DNA of 64,000 bases from Planctomyces sp. GTDB lineage: Bacteria > Planctomycetota > Planctomycetia > Planctomycetales > Planctomycetaceae. Location of the stretch: NCBI GenBank assembly GCA_016795105.1, contig JAEUIH010000006.1, positions 62,001 through 126,000 of the forward strand. The letters run 5' to 3'. The notes under the pieces are model-generated. The model worked only from the letters and a program-made list of their open reading frames with translations, ran no database searches and was not told where the DNA came from. Of this stretch, positions 34,115 to 44,600 are shown piece by piece. The first letter of the stretch is position 1. Every line of letters starts with the position of its first letter. The position numbers and the translations under genes were made by a program.

Positions 34115-35422
34115 ATGTCGAGAAGCTCTTCGCCGCGTGATGTCGTGATTACCGGCATTGGCATTGTTTCGCCTCTGGGAATTGGCCGAGCGGCTGTGTG
34201 GAACAGCCTGTTGGATGGGCGAACAGGGATTCGTCAGGTCAAATTGCTCCCGTTTATCGGGACGCCGGACTGTGTCGGCGGTGAAGTGACGGACTTTGAC
34301 GAGGAATCAGCCAAGAAGATACATCTCAAGGCCCTTCGAAAAAACATCAAAGTGATGTGCCGCGATATTCAGCTTGGGGTCGCTTCAGCACTTCAGGCTG
34401 TGGACGACGCGGGACTCCAGCCCGGCGTTGTCGCTCCAGGCAGGATTGGCGTGGACTTTGGTGCAAATTTGATGTCGAGCCCACCGGAAGTCCTTGCGGG
34501 TGGTGCTCGAAAGTCGATGTCCGAAATTGACGGACGGATGCAGTTTGATTTTGACAAATGGGGTGAGCAGGGCATTACCGGAATGGAGCCGCTATGGCTG
34601 CTGCGGTATCTGCCCAATATGCCTGGATGTCACATTGGAATTGCGGTTGATGCACGCGGACCCAACAATTCAATCACTCACGACGAAGCAGCGGGTGGGC
34701 TTGCCATTGCGGAAGCAGCCACCATCATTCGTCGCAACCGTGCTGATGTGATGATTACCGGCACGACCGGGACTCGACTTCAGGCTGCCAAAGCCTGTCA
34801 GTATTCGAAGTGGGATCAATTGGCTCAGGGGCCGGCCGAGACGCGTTGTCGACCGTTTGATCGAGATCGCACGGGTGAAGTCCTTGCCGAAGCTTCCTGC
34901 ACTCTGATTCTGGAAGCCCGAGAGCATGCTGAAGCGCGAGGTGCCAAAATCTGGGGAACGATTCTGGGCGTTGGTTCCAGCACTGTTCTGAGTCCGGCAG
35001 GTGTTCCTGATGATGCGACCGCGATTTTCCAGGCTGGGTCAATTGCTTTGAAGAACGCAGGTATTTCTGCGGGCGATCTTGGTCACATCAATGCGTGCGG
35101 CGGCGGTAACGTGGTTCGAGATCAGCTGGAAGCAAGTGGACTGCGACGTTTGCTGGGAACCCATGCAGGCCAGATCCCTGTCACCGCTATCAAGAGCTAC
35201 ATGGGAAGTGCTGGCAGCGGTTCATCGTTGTGTGAGCTTGCAGCATCCCTGCTTGGTCTGAGTGAAGGTGTGATTCCGAAGACACTCAACTACACAAATG
35301 CAGATCCGGAAGCTCCCCTGAATGTTGTTCATGGGGAACACCTTGCATCTGCAAATCGCATCTTCCTGAAAACCAGCGTGACTCGCATGGGTCAGGCAAG
35401 TGCAGTTGTTGTTGGCTGTTAA
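34115..35422 (+). CDS. Ketosynthase-fold protein lacking the Cys-His-His triad (chain-length-factor-like)
   Basis: The 435-residue protein has the thiolase fold of FabF, from VVITGIGIVSPLG to the end, but each catalytic residue is replaced. A gapless alignment from GPN puts E191 (in HDEAAGG) at the nucleophile cysteine, C328 (INACGGGN) at the first histidine and S365 (KSYMGSAGSG) at the second; only K360 is kept. It therefore cannot condense by the usual mechanism. Loss of the nucleophile with a preserved fold is typical of chain-length factors (KS-beta) of type II polyketide and aryl polyene systems, which dimerise with an active ketosynthase. FabF encoded upstream is the obvious partner. 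The start could also be the ATG at 34076. Confidence 0.85.
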   Translation: MSRSSSPRDVVITGIGIVSPLGIGRAAVWNSLLDGRTGIRQVKLLPFIGTPDCVGGEVTDFDEESAKKIHLKALRKNIKVMCRDIQLGVASALQAVDDAGLQPGVVAPGRIGVDFGANLMSSPPEVLAGGARKSMSEIDGRMQFDFDKWGEQGITGMEPLWLLRYLPNMPGCHIGIAVDARGPNNSITHDEAAGGLAIAEAATIIRRNRADVMITGTTGTRLQAAKACQYSKWDQLAQGPAETRCRPFDRDRTGEVLAEASCTLILEAREHAEARGAKIWGTILGVGSSTVLSPAGVPDDATAIFQAGSIALKNAGISAGDLGHINACGGGNVVRDQLEASGLRRLLGTHAGQIPVTAIKSYMGSAGSGSSLCELAASLLGLSEGVIPKTLNYTNADPEAPLNVVHGEHLASANRIFLKTSVTRMGQASAVVVGC

Positions 35423-35432
35423 CCAGCGGCGA

Positions 35433-36302
35433 TCAATAAAACGCGGTAGCCAGTCTTCGGCGAAGGTCAGAAGCAAGTTTTGACTTGGGACCCATGACGC
35501 CAAGAATACCGACCATAACATCCTTTGCCTGAGGACCGACGTTGTTGCGGTCCTGGGCAATGATGTTCAGGCAGATGTCACAGGCCTCTTCGAATTGATT
35601 ATCGGCACCGAGCGCTTCTGCGAGTTTCAACTGCAGAGAAAGATCATTTGGATTTTGGCTCAGAGACTGTCGGGCTTCGCGTACACCACCGGATTCTTCC
35701 ACCTGCTTTCGCATTTCCAGCTGGGCGACAATGGCCTGAGCATCCGGTTCGAGGAAGCCTCGCGTTTCCAGCTCTGCGATGATCTCACGGCATTCCTGTT
35801 CGCGATCCTGAGCAAGCAGAACGCGTGCAAGAGCGATCTTGTAATCGGGTGTTTCCGCATCATGTTCGCAGGCCTTGCGGAAAAAGCCCTCGGCGAGTAC
35901 CGGGTTTCCGTCGGCTTCGAGCTGTTGTCCCTGCAGGAAAGCCTCTGTTGCAGGTGACGGCACAAACCCTTTCAGCCATTCTCGCAGCTGTGGCTCCGGC
36001 TGCACACCGGCAAAATGACTTACCGGTTGTCCTTCGACCATTGCGACCACCACGGGAATCGACTGAACGCCAAATGCCTGTGCGATTTCGGGGCATTCAT
36101 CGACATTGACCTTTACCAGACAGAATCGCCCCTGATACTCATTTGCCAGTTTCTCCAGCATAGGCATCAATTGTCGGCAGGGGCCGCACCACTCCGCCCA
36201 GAAGTCGACAACGACGGGGCGTTCCATGGAGGCTTCGATGACGTCGTCCCGGAATGTTTCAATTGAAGTGCTTTTGATCCACTCGGATTTCTGATCAGCC
36301 AT
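35433..36302 (-). CDS. Thioredoxin with C-terminal TPR region (YbbN/CnoX-like)
   Basis: The 289-residue protein is a holdase/redox chaperone candidate. Residues 10-110 form a thioredoxin domain with the active site AEWCGPCRQLMPML, both cysteines kept, unlike E. coli CnoX, which has an altered SxxC site. Residues 120-285 form TPR-like helices (EGFFRKACEHDAETPDYKIA, LKLAEALGADNQFEEACDIC). The C-terminal end matches the YbbN family. It converges on the ketosynthase-like gene with a 10-base gap. Confidence 0.88.
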   Translation of the reverse strand: MADQKSEWIKSTSIETFRDDVIEASMERPVVVDFWAEWCGPCRQLMPMLEKLANEYQGRFCLVKVNVDECPEIAQAFGVQSIPVVVAMVEGQPVSHFAGVQPEPQLREWLKGFVPSPATEAFLQGQQLEADGNPVLAEGFFRKACEHDAETPDYKIALARVLLAQDREQECREIIAELETRGFLEPDAQAIVAQLEMRKQVEESGGVREARQSLSQNPNDLSLQLKLAEALGADNQFEEACDICLNIIAQDRNNVGPQAKDVMVGILGVMGPKSKLASDLRRRLATAFY

Positions 36303-36455
36303 TGTTGGATTGCTCGCTCGTTCACAGGGAATGTTTTCTGAACTGTAACATCTTCTGTGAACAGCGAAAACGGAGGCGCAGCAGTTTTGCTGTCCAGGGC
36401 CCTGCGAAACCGCGCGGGCCCCTGTGTGCGGCTGCCGTCAATGAATCAGAATTCG

Positions 36456-38414
36456 CTATGCGTGTCGTCGAACTCCGCTGCGGAAACGTGCATGCAGTGA
36501 TTCCCAGTCCATTACCAGTTGGCCGCCGGACGCTGAATGCTGCTTTGCCCAGTTCATGAGCAGTTCGAGACAGGCGTGGTCGATATAGTCCAGTCCGGAG
36601 AGATCAACGTGCAGTTCAGCGCCAGCCGGGATCTTTTCCAGCTGTTCGGCAAGTACCGGCAGGCGGAGAAACGTGGCGGCTCCATGAAGGGCCATCGTGC
36701 GTCTTTGAGCGGTGGGGTTTGGTGAAGGAGGTGATGTTTCGATATCAAGGCGAGAGAAGGTCAGCAGAAGTTTCATGGCTGACAGGACGATGCCTGTCGC
36801 AACGCCGATAAGCAGGTCTTCTACCACGATCATGACGACTGTGATAATAAAGATCGAAGCTTCAATTCGGTTCATCTTCCAGAGATGAATCAATCCTTTG
36901 AAGTCGATCAGTCGGAAACCCGTGTAGACCAGAATCCCGGCAAGTGCCGAAGTGGGGATCATTCGCAGAAGTGGTGTCAGAGCCCAGGTGAAAAGCAGGA
37001 GCCATACGCCATGCAGAATTGCGGAGAGTCTCGTCTTGCCACCGGCCTGTACATTTGCCGCACTGCGAACAATCACGCCGGTCATCGGAAGTGCGCCGAG
37101 GAAACCGCAGAATGCATTCCCCAGACCCTGAGCCATCAGTTCTTTATTATAGCGGGTGCGAACTCCACTGTGCATCTGGTCAACCGCGGTCGCGCAGAGC
37201 AGAGTTTCGGCGCTTGCAACAATGGCAATCACAAATCCTGCCAGGATCACATCATGGAGCTGCAGCGTCTTGATGGAATCGACCGACGGAAACTGCAGGC
37301 CGGACATCAGGTTGTCGGGTACCTGAACGTACAGAACCGGAACCTGAAAGACCTGGGCCACGGTTGTGGCGATGATAATTGCCAGGAGCGGTGCCGGGAT
37401 CAGTTTGAGTTTCCCTCGAGCCAGAAACTGCCATGCGAAGATGATGACGACAGCGAGTATCCCGATCTTCCCGGCCCATTCCGGACGTTTCACGGAATGC
37501 AGCAGTTGTGCGAGATTTGCGACAGCTCCTGTCTGTGTTTCCAGAGCGGAATTGAGGTTTCCAGCCTGAAGATCTTTAAGGGCGAGTTCTGTTGCCTGCA
37601 TTGCTGTTGCGGCCGGAGTTTCCGCTGTTGGGGTCATGATGCCCGGGCCACTTCCGGTCTGCAGTTTTTCGATACTTGGCAGGTGCTGCCGCAGGGCGTC
37701 GACGATTTGTTGTTGCTGTTCTGCGAGTGAATGATCGATACTTTCCGGTGCTGTTGCCTGAAGGATTCTCTGTTGGTCAACTCGCTTTTGAAGTGTTTTT
37801 TGTTGATCAAAGAGTGAATTGAGCGAACTGATCTCCTTTGTGCGGGCTACTCGCGTTTCCTTTGGTTCCCAGACATCAGCTCCGAAAGCTTTCATGAGAC
37901 TTTGTGGTATAGCAGCGATATTTTTCGTGGCGTTTTCTCGTGGGCGATCGTCAACGAGCACATGCAGCTGGCCAGAGAGAATCAGAATCCCTATACCAGA
38001 CAACATGCCATGGATGACAGCCGGCGATACAGCTCGGAACCACTGACCGAGTCGAAACGCACCTGCGACGAACTGAAGAACTCCGGCGATCAGCACAGCA
38101 ATACCCAATCCAGGCATGCCGTTCTGTCGGATCACTTCTCCACAGATCACCGTCAGACCAGCGGCCGGACCACTGACCTGCAGAGGAGACCCGGCGAGAG
38201 CTCCGACAAGAAGTCCTCCGACAATCCCCGTAACAAGTCCTGCGGCCACAGGTGCACCGCTGGCAAGTGCAATGCCCATACAGAGTGGCAGTGCGACCAG
38301 GAAGACCACCGTCGATGCCAGCAGATCCTGTTGCCAGTACTGAAGGAGGCGACGCTTCGGTTCAGGCGATGGGGCCGGTGTGCTGGCAGAACTGGATGCC
38401 GTTGAATTCATCAT
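36456..38414 (-). CDS. SulP-family anion transporter with STAS domain (bicarbonate/sulfate type)
   Basis: The 652-residue protein has the SulP membrane core in two parts (about residues 25-170 and 310-500) separated by an unusual hydrophilic insertion (about 170-305) rich in Gln and Glu. A C-terminal STAS domain follows (about 560-645). The core includes PLCMGIALASGAPVAAGLVTG. The family includes bicarbonate importers such as BicA. It is the last gene of the dabA operon, 18 bases after the NuoM-like gene, and bicarbonate uptake is therefore more likely here than sulfate. The insertion between membrane halves is not in BicA as I recall it. Confidence 0.85.
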   Translation of the reverse strand: MMNSTASSSASTPAPSPEPKRRLLQYWQQDLLASTVVFLVALPLCMGIALASGAPVAAGLVTGIVGGLLVGALAGSPLQVSGPAAGLTVICGEVIRQNGMPGLGIAVLIAGVLQFVAGAFRLGQWFRAVSPAVIHGMLSGIGILILSGQLHVLVDDRPRENATKNIAAIPQSLMKAFGADVWEPKETRVARTKEISSLNSLFDQQKTLQKRVDQQRILQATAPESIDHSLAEQQQQIVDALRQHLPSIEKLQTGSGPGIMTPTAETPAATAMQATELALKDLQAGNLNSALETQTGAVANLAQLLHSVKRPEWAGKIGILAVVIIFAWQFLARGKLKLIPAPLLAIIIATTVAQVFQVPVLYVQVPDNLMSGLQFPSVDSIKTLQLHDVILAGFVIAIVASAETLLCATAVDQMHSGVRTRYNKELMAQGLGNAFCGFLGALPMTGVIVRSAANVQAGGKTRLSAILHGVWLLLFTWALTPLLRMIPTSALAGILVYTGFRLIDFKGLIHLWKMNRIEASIFIITVVMIVVEDLLIGVATGIVLSAMKLLLTFSRLDIETSPPSPNPTAQRRTMALHGAATFLRLPVLAEQLEKIPAGAELHVDLSGLDYIDHACLELLMNWAKQHSASGGQLVMDWESLHARFRSGVRRHA

Positions 38415-38432
38415 GGTACTCCGTGCAGTCGC

Positions 38433-39929
38433 TCAGTGTTTATGAGAACGCTCGTTGTCGTGTGAACTGGACGATTCTGAATTTGACGATTCTGAATCGG
38501 AGGATTCAGCGGAAGGGTGTTCCGCTGGAAGGGGCTGGATGTGGCGTGGACGAAGCTCAAGCAGCTTAATGGCAGCATGATATCTGGAGTGGACACCGGG
38601 CTGAGGCCAGAGACCTCCACCCAGAACGAGAAGACTCAGCAGCACCACGCCGATTCGTTCACTTGGTCGGGCTCTAAGTGAAACGGTGGCAACGTGTCGA
38701 GTCCCGGTGAAGATTCGGAAGTAAGCTTTGAGGATGGCGATTCCATTGAGAGCCGCTGCAATGACAACCGTCATTCCGACGAGCGGATATACGTCAACGG
38801 CACCTTCAATCAGCAGTTCCATTCCGACGAAACCGATGGTGCCTGGGAAGCCGATTGATGCCAGTCCTGTCAGCAGAAAGAGCGACGCCAGCATGGGCAT
38901 GTGTTCATAGAGTCCGTGGAACTCGCTCAAATCAATCCTGCCAATGCGTGCTTCAACACCCCGCAGGGTCAGGCCAAAACCTCCAAGTGACAGTCCGACG
39001 GAGAGCCAGACGCAGAGTGCCCCGGTGAGCCCGATGGGGGTGACGATTTCCAGTCCTGTCAGCACCAGCGATGAGTGACTGAGGAACAGATAACAGAAGA
39101 ACCGGCGAGCATCAGTCTGGATTAATGCCATGCCTGCGGCATAGACAGCCGTGATGAGTGACAGGATCGCGATACTTTGCATTGCCCATGCCGGTGCCAC
39201 AGGAAGGACAAGACGCATGACCGCATATGCGCCAGTCATGGGTGTGACAAACAGGAGCGCCGTTCCCATCGCTGCGTTCTGAAACAGATCCGTGAGCCAG
39301 CAGTGAACCGGAACAACTCCGCCGCGGAGCAGTGCCGCCATCGTCAGCATAGCTGCCGCAATTAGTGGAGTTCCCTCGGGGCCTGCGGACAGATCCACCA
39401 TGCTCCAGCCACCAACAAGCAGTCCGATGTACAGGCCCATATGCAGCAGGTAGATGCGAGACGATCGATTTCTGCGACGCAATTCAATCCACGGCGGAAT
39501 GATCGCAAGAGACAGTAAAGCGATGATGATCCACCCATCGCGGCAGCTCAGCGTTGCCAGAGTAATGCTCTCTGAGAGCAGCGTCAGTCCAAACGAGAAT
39601 CGAGCTGCCTTGGTGCGAAGTGTCGCCAGAATTGTCAGAAGATACAGCAGCGCAGAAAGTGGCAGCAGCGGTGCACTGAGTTCATCGATCACGAAGATAT
39701 CTCTGTGAAAGAGAACGGTCAGCAGGTCCCAGTGATCATGGGCAAGGAATGAATTCATTGTGGAGAAGTCAATCCACTCACCTGCAGAGAACAGGAGTGC
39801 CAGAGCGCTGAACGCAGTGGCGATCCGCTGAGATTTTGCTGGATTATTCTGCAGCCCGCATACGATCGCACCCAAAAGTGGTGTCAGAATCGAAAGTTCG
39901 AGCCATGGGAAGTGGAGTTCCGGTGTCAA
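38433..39929 (-). CDS. NuoM/MrpD-like proton-channel subunit
   Basis: The 498-residue protein has about 13-14 membrane helices and belongs to the antiporter-like subunit family of complex I (proton-conducting transporter). The region matching NuoM's helix 7 lysine reads [14 protein letters not shown], with arginine where NuoM has lysine; the histidine in VPVHCWL is kept. Helix 5, where NuoM has a channel glutamate, reads [13 protein letters not shown]. The last 35 residues are rich in Ser, Glu and His. No other complex I gene is near, and its place between the DabB-like and SulP genes makes it a part of the carbon-uptake operon. Confidence 0.8.
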   Translation of the reverse strand: MTPELHFPWLELSILTPLLGAIVCGLQNNPAKSQRIATAFSALALLFSAGEWIDFSTMNSFLAHDHWDLLTVLFHRDIFVIDELSAPLLPLSALLYLLTILATLRTKAARFSFGLTLLSESITLATLSCRDGWIIIALLSLAIIPPWIELRRRNRSSRIYLLHMGLYIGLLVGGWSMVDLSAGPEGTPLIAAAMLTMAALLRGGVVPVHCWLTDLFQNAAMGTALLFVTPMTGAYAVMRLVLPVAPAWAMQSIAILSLITAVYAAGMALIQTDARRFFCYLFLSHSSLVLTGLEIVTPIGLTGALCVWLSVGLSLGGFGLTLRGVEARIGRIDLSEFHGLYEHMPMLASLFLLTGLASIGFPGTIGFVGMELLIEGAVDVYPLVGMTVVIAAALNGIAILKAYFRIFTGTRHVATVSLRARPSERIGVVLLSLLVLGGGLWPQPGVHSRYHAAIKLLELRPRHIQPLPAEHPSAESSDSESSNSESSSSHDNERSHKH

Positions 39930-39942
39930 CGTATAAGTCCTG

Positions 39943-41328
39943 TCACTGTCCGTTTGTGTTTGGTGTTTGTTGGCTGGGGGCGGGGGCGGGGGCGGGGGCG
40001 GATGTCGACGTTTGCCCTGTTAAAAAATCGGTCCAGCGTCGTTCCATTCGATCGGACCACATGAACACAGCAATAAACGGTCGAACGAGGTAGGCATCGA
40101 GCATTGCATCGAGGTAGCCACGTTCGGAGGCAAATCGCCATGCGGAAATTCGCAGTTTGTCTCCCGAGAGTCGCCGCAAAAGTCCTCGCTGATCCGGAAG
40201 ATGCTGGCCAAGGGCATTCTCCAGTGCATGGTGGTCTTTCAGCAGCGAAGGAGCTCGCAGCAGCTGCAGAGTTCTCAGGCAGGCATGCCCGATGATGTGA
40301 CTGAGTGCGATGTACCTGAAGCCCAGACCGATCTCGACGACGATGATGCTGACCTGAATCAGTGATGCAAATGCCAGTGCACTCTTAACGTCGGTCTGGA
40401 CGCGAGCCGTCATTGTGGCGAATACCACGGTTGCCAGGCCAAGTGCGATGACTGTGACTCGAAGCGGCAGTGACGCTTCAAGCAGCGGGCTGACTCTTAG
40501 AAGCAGAAATGCGCCCAGATGAACTGACAATGCCCCATAGAACACTGCGCTGGAAGGTGTTGGACCTTCCATTGCTCGAGGTAGCCAGCCGGAGAAAGGG
40601 ATCAGTGCCGATTTCCCGGCGGCGGCTCCCAGCAGAAGCAGCCCAACGTACAGTGCCTGCTGATCAGTTACTGATGCTCGACCTTCAGGCCACGGTCCGG
40701 AGCCCATCAGTCCTTCAAAGTCGCCGGCGCCGGTCATGTGATGCAGTGTCAATGCTCCTACAAGGAAGGCCGCATCGGCGATCCGATACGCCGACCAGAC
40801 TCGTAATCCGTTCCGAACAGGATTAGGTCGAGTATGGAAAAACGCGACCAGAAGCGCGGAAGAGAGTCCGACAAGTTCCCATCCAAGAAACAATGTCTCA
40901 ATGGTGCCGGCAAGTGACGACAGGATCATTCCGAGCTGAAAGATCGCGTAGAACAGAAAGAAGCGATGATACCCCTCGTCACGATGAAGGTAACGACTGG
41001 CAAATGCTCCAATGACTCCGCACAGGACAAAAGTGAGAATGACAAACGGGACAGAGAGACGATCAAAGACAAACTTGATCGTAAAGTGAAAATGCTCATC
41101 TTCGATTGAAACCCAGTCACCAGGCTCGACTGGAATAAATCGACGATCGGTGATCAGCATGACGCCAAGAATCAGGATTGCTGCAAACAGTCCAAGGACG
41201 ACAGAGGCTTCTGTCAATTTTGCGACAAGCCGTTCGCTGAGCCTGATTCCAGCCAGTGCTGACAGGCCGAAAACGGCCAGCAGCAGCGCCGGACTCAGGA
41301 CGACAATCATTCCACATGCGGTCAGCAT
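39943..41328 (-). CDS. dabB: NuoL/DabB-like proton-conducting membrane subunit
   Basis: DabB couples cation flow to DabA. The 461-residue protein has about 12 helices and keeps the NuoL core residues: glutamate in [12 protein letters not shown] and lysine in [17 protein letters not shown], followed by [15 protein letters not shown]. The helix 8 lysine region [12 protein letters not shown] is also present. It ends in Ala-Pro repeats encoded by a GGGGGC-type tract. It overlaps dabA by 7 bases (41322-41328), a tight coupling that supports the pairing. In characterised dab operons dabB is usually upstream of dabA; here the order is reversed. Confidence 0.85.
   Translation of the reverse strand: MLTACGMIVVLSPALLLAVFGLSALAGIRLSERLVAKLTEASVVLGLFAAILILGVMLITDRRFIPVEPGDWVSIEDEHFHFTIKFVFDRLSVPFVILTFVLCGVIGAFASRYLHRDEGYHRFFLFYAIFQLGMILSSLAGTIETLFLGWELVGLSSALLVAFFHTRPNPVRNGLRVWSAYRIADAAFLVGALTLHHMTGAGDFEGLMGSGPWPEGRASVTDQQALYVGLLLLGAAAGKSALIPFSGWLPRAMEGPTPSSAVFYGALSVHLGAFLLLRVSPLLEASLPLRVTVIALGLATVVFATMTARVQTDVKSALAFASLIQVSIIVVEIGLGFRYIALSHIIGHACLRTLQLLRAPSLLKDHHALENALGQHLPDQRGLLRRLSGDKLRISAWRFASERGYLDAMLDAYLVRPFIAVFMWSDRMERRWTDFLTGQTSTSAPAPAPAPSQQTPNTNGQ
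39976..40001 (+). repeat. G5C hexanucleotide repeat, quadruplex-forming motif
   Basis: Four runs of five G separated by single C, then GG, lie on the plus strand, the template for the dab operon. They encode the Pro-Ala tail of the DabB-like protein and end about 46 bases before the next gene's start. The pattern is a perfect G-quadruplex motif and a candidate slippage site. Confidence 0.75.
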
Positions 41329-44300
41329 TCTGAGAGTCCTGAAGGTGAGCCAATTTGCGCGAATCCGAGGTGATCACGTTTTCCGCGGTACCAGTCGAGG
41401 GATGACTCCGCCTGAGGGAGTTCGGGTTCTTTGGGCTGATAGGCTTCAAATCTGCCGTTCCTGAAGACCTGAATCCGGGCAGTTTGAGGGTCGAGTACAG
41501 CGAGCTGAGCCCAGCCGTTTTTGCAGATTCGACCAACAACAGGGTTGTCCGACATAATCTTCAGAAGTGCGTCCGGTGTTGATTCAATGACAAACATCAG
41601 TCGCACGGGTTCATGAATATCAACGCCCTGGAGTGGTAGACCTGGCCGCAGGTCGCTGGCCGCTCCATCCATGACCCCGAGCAGTGAGGTGACATTGTGC
41701 GGCAGCTTTGTTCCGCATCCCCAGCCGGGGGTATCAATTGCCGAGAGTGTGTAAAGCATGTTGATGCCTTCACAAACCGGGATGACTGCACCAAGAATTC
41801 GGGCCAGAATTGTCGAATTCTGGTCGTCCTGCGTAGCGTCATAGGACATCATGAACGACCGACGATCCAGAAACAGACCTCGAATCCGACTGCGACGGCC
41901 AACGAAACACATCGCATTGGTACTATTGCCGTATTCCGGACGTGTCTGTGCAAGGTCTTCCGCTCGATTCTGCACATGGCGAAGCGCTTCTGATGGATTC
42001 AGATCCAGTCTCGCAGATTCAAATCGTCGACATCTTTCGTGAGCATTTCGTTCGGCAACACGACTAAACAGTTCACGTGCCAGACGCAGAGATCGAACCT
42101 GATTTGTCGGGAGCAATTCAAGATCGTAGAAGGTGATCTCTTCTGTGGCTGTATTGTGCAGTCCGCCGATGAAATGTGTCTCTTCCGGAATGCTGAGTCC
42201 TCGTTCTTTCAGAATCCGACGAACTCGCACATCATTCAGCATCGCGGCCAGGGCTCGTGCATTTGGTCCCCCCGGGCTCCCGGAACATGCTCCACAATGA
42301 TAAGCAGACTCATGTGGATTGTTCATACAGCTGCTGCCATGACCCAGAAAAATCACTAGTCTGGCAAACGAGTGCGTCAGGCCGATGTCACGCAGTGCTC
42401 GCTCTGCCATTGTGCACATTTCTGCAAGTGTAAACCCGATCTGGTCTTCGTCAGTTCCCGGAGTTTCGTTTTCGGAACGCTCCAGTCTTAGCCGCGTGAC
42501 TGCCGGCGGTGCAACAAACTGGCGTGCCGTCTTATGCATTCGTGCGGCGAGCTGCGGAAACAGAATTCGGCTCACGAGGGGAGCTGTGGCCAGCGGACCA
42601 AGAACGGTCGACAGCAGTGCTCCGCCGATTGAAGACCGTGTTCCGACATGAAAGCTATGGGACGCCGCTCCAATAACTCTGCGCGCCTTTGTTCGTGCTC
42701 TGTGCGAATCTTCAAGCGAATACACCACATCTTCGACGACCCAGTGCTGCGGCTTGATGACGATCGGACACAGTGCCGCATAGTGAGCATCGGCAGCTCC
42801 GCGATAATACATGGGGACACCAAAGAATCCCGCAGTTCCGAAGGTCTCGACATCAGGTGCGACTTCTTCAAGATGTCGGCGGAATGATTCCTCGCGAGCG
42901 TCAATACAGCAGACAACCTGAAGCTGAGGTTTTGAAGGAGCTAAGCGTTCCCGGGAAGCTCGAAATGCGATTGTGTCCAGAGCCTGTTGGGCCATGCGCC
43001 TCTCAAACGCCAGATGGAAAACTCTTCGCTGTTCGTGACTGTTGAACTGAACCAGTTCTCCGGAAAGCAGCTTCCATTGTTCTGCAGTCAGCTGTGCCAG
43101 CGACTGCGGTGACCATCCGAGGATTTGTGCCAGTTGAAAAACGATGTAGGCATGCTGATCGATGCACGCTCGACACTGCTGATCAAGCGCTGTCTTCAAC
43201 ACACTTCGCAGGTCGGCAAATGCAACGTCGCGAAGCTCGGGCTGCCCGGTATGGAAATAGTTCGCTGCCAGCCGGTCCAGCAAAAGTCTGACGGCGACAA
43301 ATTCAATCAGCGTTCCTGATGGCGACCCTATGTAGACTCGGTCCGCACGAGTTTCCGTTTGCCAAATCATCCCGGCCCAGCCGCGAAGTGCGAGCATCGT
43401 TGATCGCAGATATCGGAAATGCTCGTCCGCTGGAACACCCAGTGCATCCAGTGATTCTGTAATCACTTCGGTGGGGGAGAGTCCCTGTGTGCGAATTCTC
43501 TCCAGTTCACCGTTCAATGTACGAATCCATGGCTTCCCTACGGTCGATCCGTGCGTATAGAGAGCACTGAAGGAATTCCAGAATCCCTGCTCACGGTTCG
43601 GGAGTTTCCAGTGTGCATATCCCTGATCCAGCCAGGCTGCACAAAAGCTGACAAGGATGTCATTCACCCATTGGTCCGGGTCCGAATGATATGCCTTCCA
43701 GATGAGATCTCGATGCCGAATCAAAGACGCAGTCGGGTCCGGGCACGGTGCCGTTGTTTCAACACCCTGGCGAGCAAAACTCCATAGAAGGTGCAGGCAC
43801 ATCTGCTCCCACTGAGCTCCGTTCCAACGCTCAATGGATCGCAGCGGCAGGATGTCGGCAAGCTCTTCAAACGCAGTCTGTATACGTTGATTCTCAAGGC
43901 CTCCACCTGCGGCCCTCTGTCGGAGTTCGTCCAGGATCCAGTTCTTCGTTTCCGTAATCAACGTCTCTCGCGTTTCATGCGAAATCTCTGTTCGGAATCG
44001 CTGCAGTGCGTCACTCTCAGCAATCACCCAGCTCAACTCGTGCTCGTCGCCCGAGTTTAATGGGTGCAACAGCATGTTGAGGCGGAGTTCTCGTCGAGTA
44101 CAAAGTCTCGCGATCGATTCTTCAGCCGTGTCACCCAAATCTGCGGCCAGCACTTCGCGGAGATCGTCTACGAGAATTCTGCCACGATCAACCTTTGCTC
44201 GATATCGAGATTCTTCCAGATACGGCTCGCATCCATAAATGTCCCGGACCGTGCGAAGCGCGTCATCAAACGGAGTGTCTTCCATACCCTGTAGTGGATT

Positions 44301-44435
44301 CAGAAAGGCAAACGCAGAGATTGGGCCCTGCGAAGGCAGCATTTCCGCAGCACAGAGTATGTGGTTTTCTATTTCTGCAGACTTACGAGCTGCAGCATTG
44401 GCTTGCTCAGGAGTTTCCAAGTGGCCGACTCTCAC
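41322..44435 (-). CDS. dabA: DabA, inorganic carbon transporter subunit (DUF2309/UPF0753)
   Basis: DabA works with DabB to take up CO2 or bicarbonate, using a beta-carbonic-anhydrase-like zinc site. The 1037-residue protein has the family start [14 protein letters not shown] (about residues 40-53). The metal/active-site residues are C510 and D512 with R514 in CCIDARE, H699 in FLGHGSS and C714 in [16 protein letters not shown], so all four known positions are intact. It ends with the conserved DIHEPVRL and glycine-rich segments. It is longer than the described Halothiobacillus protein as I remember it. The start is a GTG at 44435 without a clear ribosome binding site, so the first residues are uncertain. 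It heads an operon with dabB, NuoM-like and SulP genes. Confidence 0.92.
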   Translation of the reverse strand: MRVGHLETPEQANAAARKSAEIENHILCAAEMLPSQGPISAFAFLNPLQGMEDTPFDDALRTVRDIYGCEPYLEESRYRAKVDRGRILVDDLREVLAADLGDTAEESIARLCTRRELRLNMLLHPLNSGDEHELSWVIAESDALQRFRTEISHETRETLITETKNWILDELRQRAAGGGLENQRIQTAFEELADILPLRSIERWNGAQWEQMCLHLLWSFARQGVETTAPCPDPTASLIRHRDLIWKAYHSDPDQWVNDILVSFCAAWLDQGYAHWKLPNREQGFWNSFSALYTHGSTVGKPWIRTLNGELERIRTQGLSPTEVITESLDALGVPADEHFRYLRSTMLALRGWAGMIWQTETRADRVYIGSPSGTLIEFVAVRLLLDRLAANYFHTGQPELRDVAFADLRSVLKTALDQQCRACIDQHAYIVFQLAQILGWSPQSLAQLTAEQWKLLSGELVQFNSHEQRRVFHLAFERRMAQQALDTIAFRASRERLAPSKPQLQVVCCIDAREESFRRHLEEVAPDVETFGTAGFFGVPMYYRGAADAHYAALCPIVIKPQHWVVEDVVYSLEDSHRARTKARRVIGAASHSFHVGTRSSIGGALLSTVLGPLATAPLVSRILFPQLAARMHKTARQFVAPPAVTRLRLERSENETPGTDEDQIGFTLAEMCTMAERALRDIGLTHSFARLVIFLGHGSSCMNNPHESAYHCGACSGSPGGPNARALAAMLNDVRVRRILKERGLSIPEETHFIGGLHNTATEEITFYDLELLPTNQVRSLRLARELFSRVAERNAHERCRRFESARLDLNPSEALRHVQNRAEDLAQTRPEYGNSTNAMCFVGRRSRIRGLFLDRRSFMMSYDATQDDQNSTILARILGAVIPVCEGINMLYTLSAIDTPGWGCGTKLPHNVTSLLGVMDGAASDLRPGLPLQGVDIHEPVRLMFVIESTPDALLKIMSDNPVVGRICKNGWAQLAVLDPQTARIQVFRNGRFEAYQPKEPELPQAESSLDWYRGKRDHLGFAQIGSPSGLSEC

Positions 44436-44600
44436 TTAAGTTCAGAGCAGCAGGCGACACCGGCGATTGGCGGGTGTGATCGCATGCGCAAACATGGGCG
44501 TGATCGTTCGTCAAACGGACCATTGGGTCGGCGTAGCTGCGCAGTCAACACCAGTCAAACAACGTCTGAAGCGACGATTCAAATGTGTGCGCACTTCGCC

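Noticed and set aside
34115-35422. Degenerate ketosynthase as a pseudogene
   Set aside because: It has no frameshift or stop over 435 codons, and residues around the lost triad remain well formed, which suggests selection for another role.
36885-37730. Open frame of 281 codons on the plus strand
   Set aside because: It lies entirely opposite the SulP gene, whose family is clear. The frame is rich in His, Cys and Gln and has no recognisable domain, as expected for a shadow frame.
39976-40001. G5C repeat as an assembly artefact
   Set aside because: The repeat keeps the reading frame of the DabB-like tail and of the surrounding coding sequence. A base-calling error would more likely break the frame, though length errors of whole units cannot be excluded.
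38433-41328. NuoL/NuoM-like genes as parts of respiratory complex I or an Mrp antiporter
   Set aside because: No other nuo or mrp gene is near, and the pair adjoins dabA with a 7-base overlap, which favours a carbon-uptake system.
40104-41464. Plus-strand frames of 60-105 codons
   Set aside because: They oppose the DabB-like gene, whose channel motifs read on the minus strand.
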